NCBI GenBank assembly: GCA_028277745.1
Contig: JANQFR010000068.1
Coordinates: forward strand, 46,676 to 110,675
Direction: 5' to 3'
From: Phycisphaeraceae bacterium
GTDB taxonomy: Bacteria; Planctomycetota; Phycisphaerae; Phycisphaerales; Phycisphaeraceae
Length of the DNA stretch: 64,000 nt
Position 1 is the first letter of the stretch. Every line of letters starts with the position of its first letter. Shown piece after piece: positions 18,578 through 26,818 of this stretch. The notes beneath the pieces were generated by a model. That model searched no databases. It had not been told where the DNA came from and worked only from the letters and a program-made list of their open reading frames with translations. The translations under genes were made by a program, and so were the position numbers.

Positions 18578-19345
18578 ATGGCTGAACAACTGCAAGACTC
18601 CAACAACCTCGAATCGACGACGATCAACGTCTACCGCACCGCCACGGTTGTCAAAGGCGGCCGGCGGTTCAGCTTCGGCGGCATGGTCGTCGTGGGCGAC
18701 CGCAACGGCAACGTGGGCATCGGCTACGGCAAGGCCCCCGGCGTGCCCGCCGCGATCGAAAAGGCGCAAAAAGACGCCCGCAAGAAGATGCACAAGATCA
18801 CCCTCAAAGGCGGCACCCTGCCCCACCCGGTGACCGGCGTCTTCGGCTCGGCCAGCGTGCGGCTGATCCCCGCGGCGCCGGGCACGGGCGTCATCGCCGG
18901 CGCCACCGTCCGGGCGGTGCTCGAGATGGCCGGCGTCCACGACTGCCTCACCAAGGCGTACGGCTCGACCAACGAGAAGAACCTCTGCAAGGCCGTGCTC
19001 GACGGCCTGCTGCAGCTGCGCACCCGCGAGGAGATCGCCCGGCTGCGCCAGGTCGAGATCGCGTCGACCACGGTGGACGACCTGCTCGCGGCGTCGAAGA
19101 AGTTCATGAGCGAGTCGACCGACGTGTCCGGCGGCAAGAAGGCCACGGCCCCGGTGAACACGGTCGGCCAGGACAAGAAACGCGGCGGTCGTCGCGGCGG
19201 CGGCGGTCGCGGCCGCGGCCGGGCAGACGCCCCGCCGGCGGGCGAGGAAGGTTCGGCGACCGCGGTCGCCGAGGCCCCCACGGAAGGCGATGCCCCGGCC
19301 CCCGAGGCGTCTGCGCCTGAAACGCCGACTGAATCCAACGAGTGA
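18578..19345 (+). CDS. rpsE: 30S ribosomal protein S5 with long RG-rich and acidic tail
   Basis: 255 residues, against about 165 in E. coli. The S5 body covers about 1-170 (FGGMVVVGDRNGNVGIGYGK, then STNEKNLCKAVLDGL). The extra part holds a glycine-arginine block (GGRRGGGGRGRGR, about 206-218) and then an Ala/Pro/Glu-rich acidic end. The RG block looks RNA-binding. It is followed by rplO after 44 nt; rpmD (L30), which usually sits between, is absent. Confidence 0.95.
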   Translation: MAEQLQDSNNLESTTINVYRTATVVKGGRRFSFGGMVVVGDRNGNVGIGYGKAPGVPAAIEKAQKDARKKMHKITLKGGTLPHPVTGVFGSASVRLIPAAPGTGVIAGATVRAVLEMAGVHDCLTKAYGSTNEKNLCKAVLDGLLQLRTREEIARLRQVEIASTTVDDLLAASKKFMSESTDVSGGKKATAPVNTVGQDKKRGGRRGGGGRGRGRADAPPAGEEGSATAVAEAPTEGDAPAPEASAPETPTESNE

Positions 19346-19389
19346 ACGTATGCGGGTTGTCCCGCGAGGGCGCCCAGGAGATAACCGCC

Positions 19390-19836
19390 ATGATGATCCA
19401 CGAAATCACCGAGAAAGCCGGCGCCCACAAGCGCCGCAAGCGCGTCGGACGGGGCGTTGGCTCCGGCCACGGCAAGACCTGCGGCCGCGGCCACAAGGGC
19501 GCCCGCTCCCGCTCGGGCTTCTCCTCCAACGGCAAGACCGAGGGCGGACAGATGCCCCTGTTTCGGCGGATCCCCAAGGTCGGCTTCAGTAACGCGAGGT
19601 TCCGCAAACACTTCGCGATCGTCAACCTCAAGGCCATCGAAGCCCGCTTCGAAGACGGCGCCGAGGTCAACCCCGCCATGCTCGCCAAGCTCGGCCTGAT
19701 CCGCGACACCAAGCTGCCGGTCAAGGTCCTCGGCGGCGGCGAGGTCACAAAAAAACTCACCGTCACCGTCGCCGCCTACTCGGCCGCGGCCAAGGAAAAG
19801 ATCGAGAAGGCCGGCGGGTCCGCCCAGGTGGCGTGA
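19390..19836 (+). CDS. rplO: 50S ribosomal protein L15
   Basis: 148 residues from the ATG at 19390 (MMIHEITEKAGAHKRRKRVG); the ATG at 19393 is equally possible. The Gly-rich RGVGSGHGKTCGRGHKGA region and EGGQMPLFRRIPKVGF are typical. It is a late 50S assembly protein. Confidence 0.96.
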   Translation: MMIHEITEKAGAHKRRKRVGRGVGSGHGKTCGRGHKGARSRSGFSSNGKTEGGQMPLFRRIPKVGFSNARFRKHFAIVNLKAIEARFEDGAEVNPAMLAKLGLIRDTKLPVKVLGGGEVTKKLTVTVAAYSAAAKEKIEKAGGSAQVA

Positions 19837-19955
19837 GAAAACGCCCGACGTCGGGGCCGGCCCGCGGGATACGGTAGGATAATGCAGAGGCGCCACGAGC
19901 CCCTCAAGTCATACACTCAGAGTTCGCCGCTCGCCGTTCGACGCTGAACCACCCT

Positions 19956-21389
19956 ATGCTCAATGCGTTTTTCAATATCTGGCGGATCAGAGAGCTTCGC
20001 AACAAGCTCTTTTTCACCCTGGGCATGCTGGCGATCTATCGCATCGGCTTCTTTATCCCGCTGCCCGGCGTCGACCAGTCCGCCCTCAAGGAGTGGGCCG
20101 AGAACGCCCAGGGCGGCGCTGTCGGCAATCTGATCGCGTACGTGAGCATCTTCACCGGCGGGTCGTTCCAGCAGTCGACGATCTTCGGCCTGGGCATCAT
20201 GCCCTACATCTCGGCCGCCATTATTTTCCAACTGCTCGCCACCGTGAGCGAGAAGCTCAAGGCCCTGCAGAAGGAAGGCCCCGCCGGCCGGCAGAAGATC
20301 CAGGAATACACCCGTTACGCCACCGTCGGCCTGTGCCTGGTCCAGTCCGCGTTCTGGCTCAAGTTCCTCACCTCCGGCCAGAACCCGCTGGTCTATCCCG
20401 AGTTCCTCAGCGGCGGCTACAACCTGCTGTTCTGGGGCTGCGGCATCCTCGGCCTCACCGCCGGCACGGTGTTCCTGATGTGGCTGGGCGAGCAGATTGA
20501 CAAGTACGGCATCGGCAACGGCATCAGCCTGATCATCACCGCCGGCATCATCGCCTCGATGCCCACCGCGATCCAGATGATCGTCGAGGGCTTCTCCCTC
20601 ACCGGCGGCGATCCGGGCAGCTACGGGTTCGACACGGTCGTCTTCCTGGTCATCGCCTTTGTCGCGGTGGTGGCCGGCTCCGTTGTGATCACCCAGGGCC
20701 AGCGCCGCATCCCCATCCAACAGGCCAAGCACACCCGCGGCCGCCGGGTCTACGGCGGGCAGAAGTCCTACCTGCCCCTGCGCGTCAACCACGGCGGCGT
20801 CATGCCGATCATCTTCGCGTCCTCGCTGATGATCTTCCCGTCCATGCTGTTCGGCTATTTCGCCGGCAGCATCCCCCCCGACCCGACCGCCGGAGCGATT
20901 TACGGCTTCTTTTCGGGCATCTTCGGCTTCCTGGCCGACAATTTCGCCGACATGACGGGGTATCTCTACTGCGTCATCTACATCGGCCTGATCTACTTCT
21001 TCGCGTATTTCTGGACCACGGTCCAGTTCCAGCCCAAGGAGATGGCGACCCAACTCCGCGACAACGGCAGCTTCATCCCCGGCCTGCGGCCCGGGCCCCG
21101 CACGGCCGAATACCTCGAAACGGTCATGGAGCGGATCACCTATGTCGGCGCCGGGTTCCTGTCGGTGATCGCGATCATCCCGACGATCGTCGCGGGCGTG
21201 TTTGGCATTCCGTTCCTGGTGACCCAGTTCCTGGGAGGGACGGGGCTGCTGATCGTGGTGAGCGTGATGTTGGACTTCGTGCAGCGGATCGAGGCGAACC
21301 TGCTGATGCGGAATTACCAGGGCTTCCTGGCGTCGAGCGACAGCGGGCGGGGCCCACGGATCCGGGGCCCGCGGAGCGGGGCGGCGTGA
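19956..21389 (+). CDS. secY: Preprotein translocase subunit SecY
   Basis: 477 residues with ten predicted membrane helices, from FFTLGMLAIYRIGFFIPLPG to the C-terminal pair. YISAAIIFQLL and GIGNGISLIITAGI are family signatures. It forms the protein-conducting channel with SecE and SecG. A short Arg/Gly tail follows the last helix. The 119-nt spacer before it contains TAGGAT and TACACT, so an internal promoter is possible. adk, which often follows secY, is missing; map comes next. Confidence 0.97.
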   Translation: MLNAFFNIWRIRELRNKLFFTLGMLAIYRIGFFIPLPGVDQSALKEWAENAQGGAVGNLIAYVSIFTGGSFQQSTIFGLGIMPYISAAIIFQLLATVSEKLKALQKEGPAGRQKIQEYTRYATVGLCLVQSAFWLKFLTSGQNPLVYPEFLSGGYNLLFWGCGILGLTAGTVFLMWLGEQIDKYGIGNGISLIITAGIIASMPTAIQMIVEGFSLTGGDPGSYGFDTVVFLVIAFVAVVAGSVVITQGQRRIPIQQAKHTRGRRVYGGQKSYLPLRVNHGGVMPIIFASSLMIFPSMLFGYFAGSIPPDPTAGAIYGFFSGIFGFLADNFADMTGYLYCVIYIGLIYFFAYFWTTVQFQPKEMATQLRDNGSFIPGLRPGPRTAEYLETVMERITYVGAGFLSVIAIIPTIVAGVFGIPFLVTQFLGGTGLLIVVSVMLDFVQRIEANLLMRNYQGFLASSDSGRGPRIRGPRSGAA

Positions 21390-21481
21390 TGGGGAAACGG
21401 CGCGGACTGGCGGTTTTTTCAGAAATGGGTACAATTTCCGGTTCGCCACGGCCGGCCGGGGCAGCCCAGGCAGGTCGGTAA

Positions 21482-22261
21482 ATGGCGATCAGGCGGAAAT
21501 CCAGGGAGGAGATCGACAAGATGCGGCGGGCCGGCCGCGTCGTGCATTCGGTCCTCCAGCGTTGCCGGGAGATTTGTCAGCCCGGCGTGACAACCAAAGA
21601 GATCGACGAGGAAGCGCAGCGCATCATCGATGACGCCGGGGCCCGCGGGTTGTTCAAGAACTACCCGACCTACAAGCCCGGCGAGGGCTTCCCCGGCACG
21701 CTGTGCATCAGCGTCAACGAGGTCGTCGTTCACGGCATCGCCTCGGACCGCGTCATCGAAGACGGCGACATCGTCGGGATCGACTGCGGGGTCCAGCTCG
21801 ACGGCTGGTGCGGCGACTCGGCGACGACGATCATGGTCGGCAACGTGACCCCGGAGGTCCGCAAGCTCTGCGAAACCACCCAGCACGTTCTGCAGATCGC
21901 GATCGAGAACATCAAGCCCGGCCGCCGGTGGAGCCAGGTCGCCCGCCTGATGCAGCAGTACGCCGAGAACCTCGGTTACGGAGTGGTTCAGGATTTTGTC
22001 GGCCACGGCATCGGCCAGAAGATGCACGAGGACCCCAAAGTCCCCAATTTCGTGAACCGGGAATTGCTGCGCAACGACATCCTCCTCCAGGAGGGCGTCG
22101 TGTTGGCGATCGAGCCCATGTGCAATATGGGCACCAAGGCCGTCAAGACCCTCGCCGATCAGTGGACGGTGGTGACCCTCGACGGGAAGCCGGCCGCCCA
22201 CTACGAACACACGGTCGCCGTCGTGCCCGGCGGGGCCGAAGTATTGACCGATGGCAACTAG
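21482..22261 (+). CDS. map: Methionine aminopeptidase, type I
   Basis: 259 residues. The metal ligands appear in order: GIDCGVQLDGWCGDSATT (two Asp), GHGIGQKMHEDP (His), EPMC (Glu) and YEHTVAV (Glu). It removes the initiator Met from new proteins and commonly sits between secY and infA, as here. Confidence 0.96.
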   Translation: MAIRRKSREEIDKMRRAGRVVHSVLQRCREICQPGVTTKEIDEEAQRIIDDAGARGLFKNYPTYKPGEGFPGTLCISVNEVVVHGIASDRVIEDGDIVGIDCGVQLDGWCGDSATTIMVGNVTPEVRKLCETTQHVLQIAIENIKPGRRWSQVARLMQQYAENLGYGVVQDFVGHGIGQKMHEDPKVPNFVNRELLRNDILLQEGVVLAIEPMCNMGTKAVKTLADQWTVVTLDGKPAAHYEHTVAVVPGGAEVLTDGN

Positions 22262-22272
22262 CCGCTCGCGGC
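22261..22272 (+). repeat. Short GC hairpin at the map stop codon
   Basis: GCCGC-TC-GCGGC, overlapping the last base of map and identical to the hairpin at 17560. Confidence 0.5.
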
Positions 22273-22288
22273 TGAAACAGGAAACCGA

Positions 22289-22504
22289 GTGCCCAAAGAA
22301 GACACACTCCAGATGGAAGGCGAAGTGATCGACGCGATGCCCAACGCGATGTTCCGCGTCAAGCTCGAGAACGATCACGAAATCATCGCACACATCTCCG
22401 GCAAGATGCGTAAGTTCTATATCCGCATCCTCCCCGGCGACCGTGTGACGGTGGAGATCAGCCCGTACGACCTGACCAAGGGTCGCATCACCTACCGACA
22501 CTAG
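22289..22504 (+). CDS. infA: Translation initiation factor IF-1
   Basis: 71 residues of OB fold: [20 protein letters not shown], then [18 protein letters not shown]. It starts at GTG. It binds the 30S A site during initiation. The map-infA-rpmJ order is common. Confidence 0.96.
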   Translation: MPKEDTLQMEGEVIDAMPNAMFRVKLENDHEIIAHISGKMRKFYIRILPGDRVTVEISPYDLTKGRITYRH

Positions 22505-22527
22505 ACCAGACGTTAAGGAACCGAATC

Positions 22528-22653
22528 ATGAAAGTCGTGACCTCACTCAAGAGCGCCAAGAAGCGGCACCAGGACTGCCAGATCGTCCGCCGCCGCGGCA
22601 AGGTCTTCGTGATCTGTAAATCCAACCCCAAGTTCAAAGCCCGGCAGAAGTGA
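22528..22653 (+). CDS. rpmJ: 50S ribosomal protein L36
   Basis: 41 codons: [17 protein letters not shown], then [18 protein letters not shown]. It has Cys17 and Cys30 but not the full four-ligand zinc site, so it matches the longer zinc-independent form. The ATG at 22528 follows AAGGA. The TGA stop is itself the first three bases of a hairpin array. Confidence 0.93.
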   Translation: MKVVTSLKSAKKRHQDCQIVRRRGKVFVICKSNPKFKARQK

Positions 22654-22723
22654 CGCGAAGCGTCACTCGCGGCCCGGCCGCGGATCGCGCAGCGATCGTT
22701 TAACCGAGGCCCGCAGGGCTCGG
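22651..22723 (+). repeat. Array of four hairpins after rpmJ
   Basis: Four consecutive palindromes: TGACGC-GAA-GCGTCA (22651-22665, including the rpmJ stop), CGCGGCC-C-GGCCGCG (22668-22682), GATCGC-GCA-GCGATC (22683-22697) and a GCA-loop hairpin with 8 pairs and one bulged G (22704-22723). TTTAACC separates the third and fourth. The same order recurs after rpsM with changed but still paired stems. Confidence 0.8.
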
Positions 22724-22754
22724 CCGACTCGCCCCCGCACCAAAGGAAACCCCC

Positions 22755-23138
22755 ATGCCCCGTCTCGCAGGCACCGACATCCCCGACAACAAGCCGATCC
22801 TTTACGCGCTGCAGTACATCTACGGCATCGGGCCGAAGCACGCGGCCGACATCCTCCGTGAAGCCGGGATCGACGGCCACGTCCGCGCGCACACCCTCAG
22901 CGAGGACCAGCTCGCCCAGATCGCCGGCATCCTCGAGGCGAACTACGTCATCGAGGGCGCCCTCCGCCGCCAGGTGTCGCAGAACGTCGCCCGGCTCCGC
23001 GACATCCGCAGCTACCGCGGTGACCGCCACCGCCGGGGCCTGCCCTGCCGCGGCCAACGCACCAAGACCAACGCCCGCACCCGCAAGGGACGCAAGAAGA
23101 CCGTCGCCGGCAAGAAGTCGGTCAAGACGATGAAGTGA
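22755..23138 (+). CDS. rpsM: 30S ribosomal protein S13
   Basis: 127 residues: MPRLAGTDIPDNKPILYALQ, YGIGPKHAADIL, and RHRRGLPCRGQRTKTNARTR at the basic tail. It bridges the 30S head to the 50S subunit. Its TGA stop starts the second hairpin array. Confidence 0.97.
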   Translation: MPRLAGTDIPDNKPILYALQYIYGIGPKHAADILREAGIDGHVRAHTLSEDQLAQIAGILEANYVIEGALRRQVSQNVARLRDIRSYRGDRHRRGLPCRGQRTKTNARTRKGRKKTVAGKKSVKTMK

Positions 23139-23206
23139 CGCGCAGCGTCACGGCCGCCCGCGGCCGTTTGCGCAGCAAACTTTAACCCGGCCCCGCAGGG
23201 GCTGGG
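23136..23206 (+). repeat. Array of four hairpins after rpsM
   Basis: TGACGC-GCA-GCGTCA (23136-23150, including the rpsM stop), CGGCCG-CCCG-CGGCCG (23151-23166), GTTTGC-GCA-GCAAAC (23166-23180) and CCCGGCCCC-GCA-GGGGCTGGG (23186-23206, one mismatch). TTTAACC again precedes the fourth. The array parallels the one at 22651 hairpin by hairpin. Confidence 0.8.
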
Positions 23207-23263
23207 ATCATCCCGAAGCCAGCTGCTGGAATCACGGCAGCGTTACGAACTTCAAGGAACCCC

Positions 23264-23641
23264 ATGGCGAAGAAGACCAAGAAAGTCCGCAAGAACGTCG
23301 GCCGGGGCATCGCCCACGTCAAAGCCACGTTCAACAACACCATCGTCACGATCACCGACGTGAACGGTGAGACCCTCTGCTGGAACTCGGCCGGCTCGAT
23401 CGGGTTCAAGGGCTCGCGCAAGAGCACGCCGTTCGCCGCGACCCGCGCCGCCGAAGAATGCGCCGCGGCCGCCCGCAAGTTCGGCGTGACGGAGGTCGAG
23501 GTCCGCGTCCGCGGCGCCGGCTCGGGCCGCGAGTCGGCCGTCACCGCCCTGGCTCACGGCGGCCTGAAGGTCACCGCCGTCGAGGACCACACGCCGATTC
23601 CCCACAACGGCTGTCGGCCCCGCAAGAAACGCCGCGTCTGA
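23264..23641 (+). CDS. rpsK: 30S ribosomal protein S11
   Basis: 125 residues: [20 protein letters not shown] and the C-terminal [16 protein letters not shown]. It forms the platform near the E site. rpsD (S4), normally next in the alpha operon, is not here. Confidence 0.97.
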   Translation: MAKKTKKVRKNVGRGIAHVKATFNNTIVTITDVNGETLCWNSAGSIGFKGSRKSTPFAATRAAEECAAAARKFGVTEVEVRVRGAGSGRESAVTALAHGGLKVTAVEDHTPIPHNGCRPRKKRRV

Positions 23642-23647
23642 AACCCG

Positions 23648-23712
23648 TTAGCCCCGGGCTCCGCCCGGGGGCATTCACGTGGGATCACCCCCCGGGCGGA
23701 GCCCGGGGCTAA
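23648..23712 (+). repeat. Perfect 24-bp inverted repeat, rpsK-rpoA spacer
   Basis: The arms 23648-23671 and 23689-23712 are exact reverse complements around a 17-nt loop. Each arm also folds alone as CCCCGGGC-TCC-GCCCGGGG or its complement. The outer ends are TTAGCC and GGCTAA. It begins 6 nt after the rpsK stop, has no T tract, and matches the element at 12006 in outline and sequence. Confidence 0.85.
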
Positions 23713-23823
23713 AGGATCAAATAACCTCGGAACAGAAGCCACCCCGTCGGCCAACAGCGCCGGGCTCGAGCGTGAATCCGAGGTCCGTTTCCTAAACACC
23801 TGTTGGCAACATGGAGATCCGCC

Positions 23824-24831
23824 ATGCGCATCCGTTGGCGAGGACTGGAACTTCCCCACCGCGTCGTGATCGACGACTCGATCTCGAATGAAACCTACGG
23901 CCGCTTCAGCATCGAGCCGTTCGAGCGGGGCTTCGGCACGACCGTCGGCAACGCGCTCCGCCGCATCCTGCTTTCGAGTCTCGAGGGCGCGTCGGTGACC
24001 AGCGTCAAGATCAAGGGCGCCCCGCACGAGTTCACCTCCCTCGAAGGCGTGCAGGAAGACGTCACCGACATCATCCTCAACGTCAAGAACATGATCGTGT
24101 CCAGCGAGTCGGACGAGCCCAAGACCATGCGGCTGCAGGCCGAGGGACCCGGCGAAGTCACCGCCGACCTGATCGAGGCCGACACGTCGATCACGATCCA
24201 CAACCCCGACCTGCTGCTGGCCACGCTGACCAAGCAGATCGACTTCGATATGGAGTTTGTGGTTGAGAAGGGCCGGGGCTACGTCCCAGCGTCCGAGCAG
24301 TACGACATCAACCAGGACCAGGAGGTCGGCGTCATCCCGGTGGACGCGATCTTCTCGCCCGTGACCCGTGTCCGGTACAAGACCGAGGACACGCGTGTCG
24401 GCCAGAAGACCAACTACGACAAGCTGACGCTCGAGATCTGGACCAACGGCACGGTGACGCCGGAGATGGCGCTGGTCGAGGCGGCCAAGATCCTCCGCAA
24501 GCACCTCAACCCGTTCGTGCAGTACTTCGAACTGGGCAAGGCGACCGCCAGCGAGTCCGCCGCCGCCGCCGCCCGCGTGGACGAAGAGCTGATCCGCAAG
24601 CTGCAGATGCCGGTGAGCGAACTGGACCTGTCGGTCCGGGCCAACAACTGCCTTGAGTCAGCCAAGATCGAGGTGGTTTCCGAGCTGGTTTCGCAGACCG
24701 AGAACGACCTGTTGAAGGTCCGCAGCTTCGGCAAGACCTCGTTGCGGGAAGTGAAGCGGAAGCTCAGCGACATGGGTCTCGAGCTGGGCATGGAGCTGCC
24801 CGCGGAGCTCCAGACCGAACAGACTGCGTGA
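23824..24831 (+). CDS. rpoA: RNA polymerase alpha subunit
   Basis: 335 residues from the ATG at 23824, which follows GGAG; a TTG at 23803 would add seven residues. The N-terminal assembly domain includes GFGTTVGNALRRILLSSLEG. The C-terminal domain has LDLSVRANNCLESAKIEVV and GKTSLREVKRKLSDMGL, which bind UP elements and activators. Confidence 0.97.
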   Translation: MRIRWRGLELPHRVVIDDSISNETYGRFSIEPFERGFGTTVGNALRRILLSSLEGASVTSVKIKGAPHEFTSLEGVQEDVTDIILNVKNMIVSSESDEPKTMRLQAEGPGEVTADLIEADTSITIHNPDLLLATLTKQIDFDMEFVVEKGRGYVPASEQYDINQDQEVGVIPVDAIFSPVTRVRYKTEDTRVGQKTNYDKLTLEIWTNGTVTPEMALVEAAKILRKHLNPFVQYFELGKATASESAAAAARVDEELIRKLQMPVSELDLSVRANNCLESAKIEVVSELVSQTENDLLKVRSFGKTSLREVKRKLSDMGLELGMELPAELQTEQTA

Positions 24832-24841
24832 ATGTCTGTCA

Positions 24842-24867
24842 AGCCGCGGCGCCTCGCCGCGGCTTTT
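24842..24867 (+). terminator. Terminator-like hairpin between rpoA and rplQ
   Basis: AGCCGCGGCG-CCT-CGCCGCGGCT is a perfect 10-bp stem followed by three further Ts (four in all with the stem base). The T run is short, so it may act as an attenuator that lowers rplQ, or as an RNA-processing site. Confidence 0.55.
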
Positions 24868-24984
24868 CAATAGGGGCCATCGACGCCCCGGTCCGGCGTA
24901 CGGACCTGTGCCTTGCCTTGACGGCAAGAGTGGCCACGCCGTCGGCGTCTCACCCGATCGGCGGTCAAGAAAGGATGTGATGCG

Positions 24985-25656
24985 ATGAGACACAATGTGT
25001 ACGGCCGGAAGCTCGGCCGCAAGACCAACCACCGGATCGCAATGTGGCGGAACATGGCGGTTTCGCTGTTCACCCACGGCCAGATCACCACGACCGTGCC
25101 CAAGGCCAAGAGCCTCAGGCCGTTTGTTGAGAAGCTGATTACCGCCGCCAAGAAGGGCGACCTCGCCTCGCGCCGCCGCGTCATCGCCGCCCTGGGGGGC
25201 GACAAGCCCATGATCGTCGAGGAAGACCACCCCGACGTCGAGCGCAACAAGTACGGCGAGATCATCAAGTCGCCCAAGGTCGTCAAGCATCTGTTTGACG
25301 AGATCGCCCCGAAGTACGCCGACCGTAGCGGCGGCTACACCCGGATCATCCGTTTGGGCACGCACCGCGTGGGTGACGGCAGCGACCTGTGCGTGATCCA
25401 GCTGATCAGCGAGGAAGACACCGGCCCGCAAGTGGCGGGCCAGCACTCGCGCCGCCGAGAGAAGGCCAACCGCCGCATGGAGCGCGCCGCGGCCCTGCGC
25501 AAGGGCGCCGCGGCCGCCGCGTCGTCCTCCGGGCCGGAAGCCCCCACCGCCGTCGCCGACCCTGAGGAGCCCGAGGTCGACGCCGAACTCGAGGAGGGAT
25601 CCCCCACCGAGCCCGAGGCCGCCGACGCAGAACCGTCGCCCAAGGACGAAAGCTGA
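24985..25656 (+). CDS. rplQ: 50S ribosomal protein L17 with long acidic tail
   Basis: 223 residues, against about 120-130 typical. The L17 core is MRHNVYGRKLGRKTNHRIAM to GGYTRIIRLGTHRVGDGS, followed by an Arg-rich helix and then an Ala/Glu/Pro acidic tail of about 55 residues. It is the last gene of the cluster. The tail resembles in style, not in sequence, the one on S5. Confidence 0.95.
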   Translation: MRHNVYGRKLGRKTNHRIAMWRNMAVSLFTHGQITTTVPKAKSLRPFVEKLITAAKKGDLASRRRVIAALGGDKPMIVEEDHPDVERNKYGEIIKSPKVVKHLFDEIAPKYADRSGGYTRIIRLGTHRVGDGSDLCVIQLISEEDTGPQVAGQHSRRREKANRRMERAAALRKGAAAAASSSGPEAPTAVADPEEPEVDAELEEGSPTEPEAADAEPSPKDES

Positions 25657-25699
25657 CGCAGACTACCGATCCCGATTACGTCGCGCGTATCGATTGTGA

Positions 25700-25725
25700 C
25701 GCCCCGGTTTCCGCCGGGGCGTTTT
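25700..25725 (+). terminator. Intrinsic terminator of the ribosomal cluster
   Basis: CGCCCCGG-TTTCCG-CCGGGGCG followed by TTTT, 44 nt after rplQ. Confidence 0.85.
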
Positions 25726-25742
25726 ACTTGCTGATATAAAGA

Positions 25743-25771
25743 TTGACTACAATGCTAACAGGGGTTATCAC
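25743..25771 (+). promoter_or_regulatory. Candidate promoter of the glycosyltransferase gene
   Basis: TTGACT (25743-25748), a 17-nt spacer and TATCAC (25766-25771), just after the terminator of the ribosomal cluster. It leaves a leader of about 50 nt. Confidence 0.5.
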
Positions 25772-25831
25772 TATCTACTATCTGAAGTTGCGGGCGTGGG
25801 ACACGGGAGGAGGGGGCGGGAGACGTGAAAA

Positions 25832-26782
25832 TTGGCGGCAGCGAACACCGGTCAACCCTTGATCACCGTTGTCACGGCGACGTACAACCGCAGCAATGTC
25901 TTGCGGCACACGATCCGCAGCGTGCTTCGTTCATCCATCAGCAACTTTGAATACCTGGTTGTCGGCGACCATTGCACCGATGATACGGCCCAGGTTGTCG
26001 CGTCATTTGATGATCCCCGTCTGCGGTTTATCAACCTCGAAGAAAACTGGGGGGATCAGTCCGGCCCGAACAACGTGGGGGCGCGACAGGCGCGCGGCCG
26101 GTACATCGCGTATGTGAACCATGACGATCTGTGGTTCCCGGATCACCTGTCGAGTTGCATCGAGACGATTGAGTCCACCGGCGCCGATCTGGTTTTTTCC
26201 CCTATCGCCTTGGCGACGCCGGGCTCGGCCGAAGACGTCGAGGCCGGCCGGGTCGGGTTCGGGATGAACGGCGCCGCCGCGGAAGGACGGTACGAACCCT
26301 ACGTGTTCGCGCCGGCGTCGGGGTGGCTGCTTCAACGCGAGCTCGTCGACCGTGTGGGCGACTGGCGTAAAGCGACCGAGGTGCGGACCGAGGCGTCTCA
26401 GGACTTTCTGTTCAGGGCCTGGCGGAGCGGCGCGAAGATGGTTTCGACCCGTCGGGCGACGGTGCTGGCGATCCAGTCGGGCATCCGCCCCGGCGTCTAC
26501 GCCAAGCGTGAGGAAATGGAAAACGCCTATTACGACGAGCAGATCGCCAACGATCCGACCTTCCGCGAACGCGTCGCCATGTCGATCGCCGTTTCGCTGG
26601 CTGGTCGCCTCGTCTTGCCGGGGCGCACGATCAGTTATCCGCAGATGGTTTACCGATTGCTGTATCGCCCATTGATCTGGCTGGGCCTCAACCCCCGTGC
26701 GGTGTCATACAGCTACCGCTTCGGGGGCAAGGGCGCCCTGATCCGTGACCTGCGCCGACGCCGAGGTTTGCCCGCCTCGTAA
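25832..26782 (+). CDS. Family 2 glycosyltransferase
   Basis: 316 residues with a GT-A fold. The N-terminal ITVVTATYNRSNVLRHTIRS, then GDHCTDDTAQVV, and the metal-binding region YVNHDDLWFP. The C-terminal third is less conserved, with no clear membrane helix. It probably adds a sugar to a surface glycan. It starts at TTG after a purine-rich GGGAGGAGGGGGCGGGAG stretch; no in-frame ATG is near. The next gene is a sugar-epimerase-like cupin, which supports a glycan role. Confidence 0.87.
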   Translation: MAAANTGQPLITVVTATYNRSNVLRHTIRSVLRSSISNFEYLVVGDHCTDDTAQVVASFDDPRLRFINLEENWGDQSGPNNVGARQARGRYIAYVNHDDLWFPDHLSSCIETIESTGADLVFSPIALATPGSAEDVEAGRVGFGMNGAAAEGRYEPYVFAPASGWLLQRELVDRVGDWRKATEVRTEASQDFLFRAWRSGAKMVSTRRATVLAIQSGIRPGVYAKREEMENAYYDEQIANDPTFRERVAMSIAVSLAGRLVLPGRTISYPQMVYRLLYRPLIWLGLNPRAVSYSYRFGGKGALIRDLRRRRGLPAS

Positions 26783-26818
26783 AACCAATGTTTTAATTAC
26801 TTGAAAGAGGACGACACC

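Noticed and set aside
19346..19389. rpmD (L30) between rpsE and rplO
   Set aside because: The gap of 44 nt is too small for the gene.
19917..21449. 510-codon open frame opposite secY
   Set aside because: The plus strand encodes a complete SecY with all helices; the opposite frame is Asp/His/Gln-rich noise.
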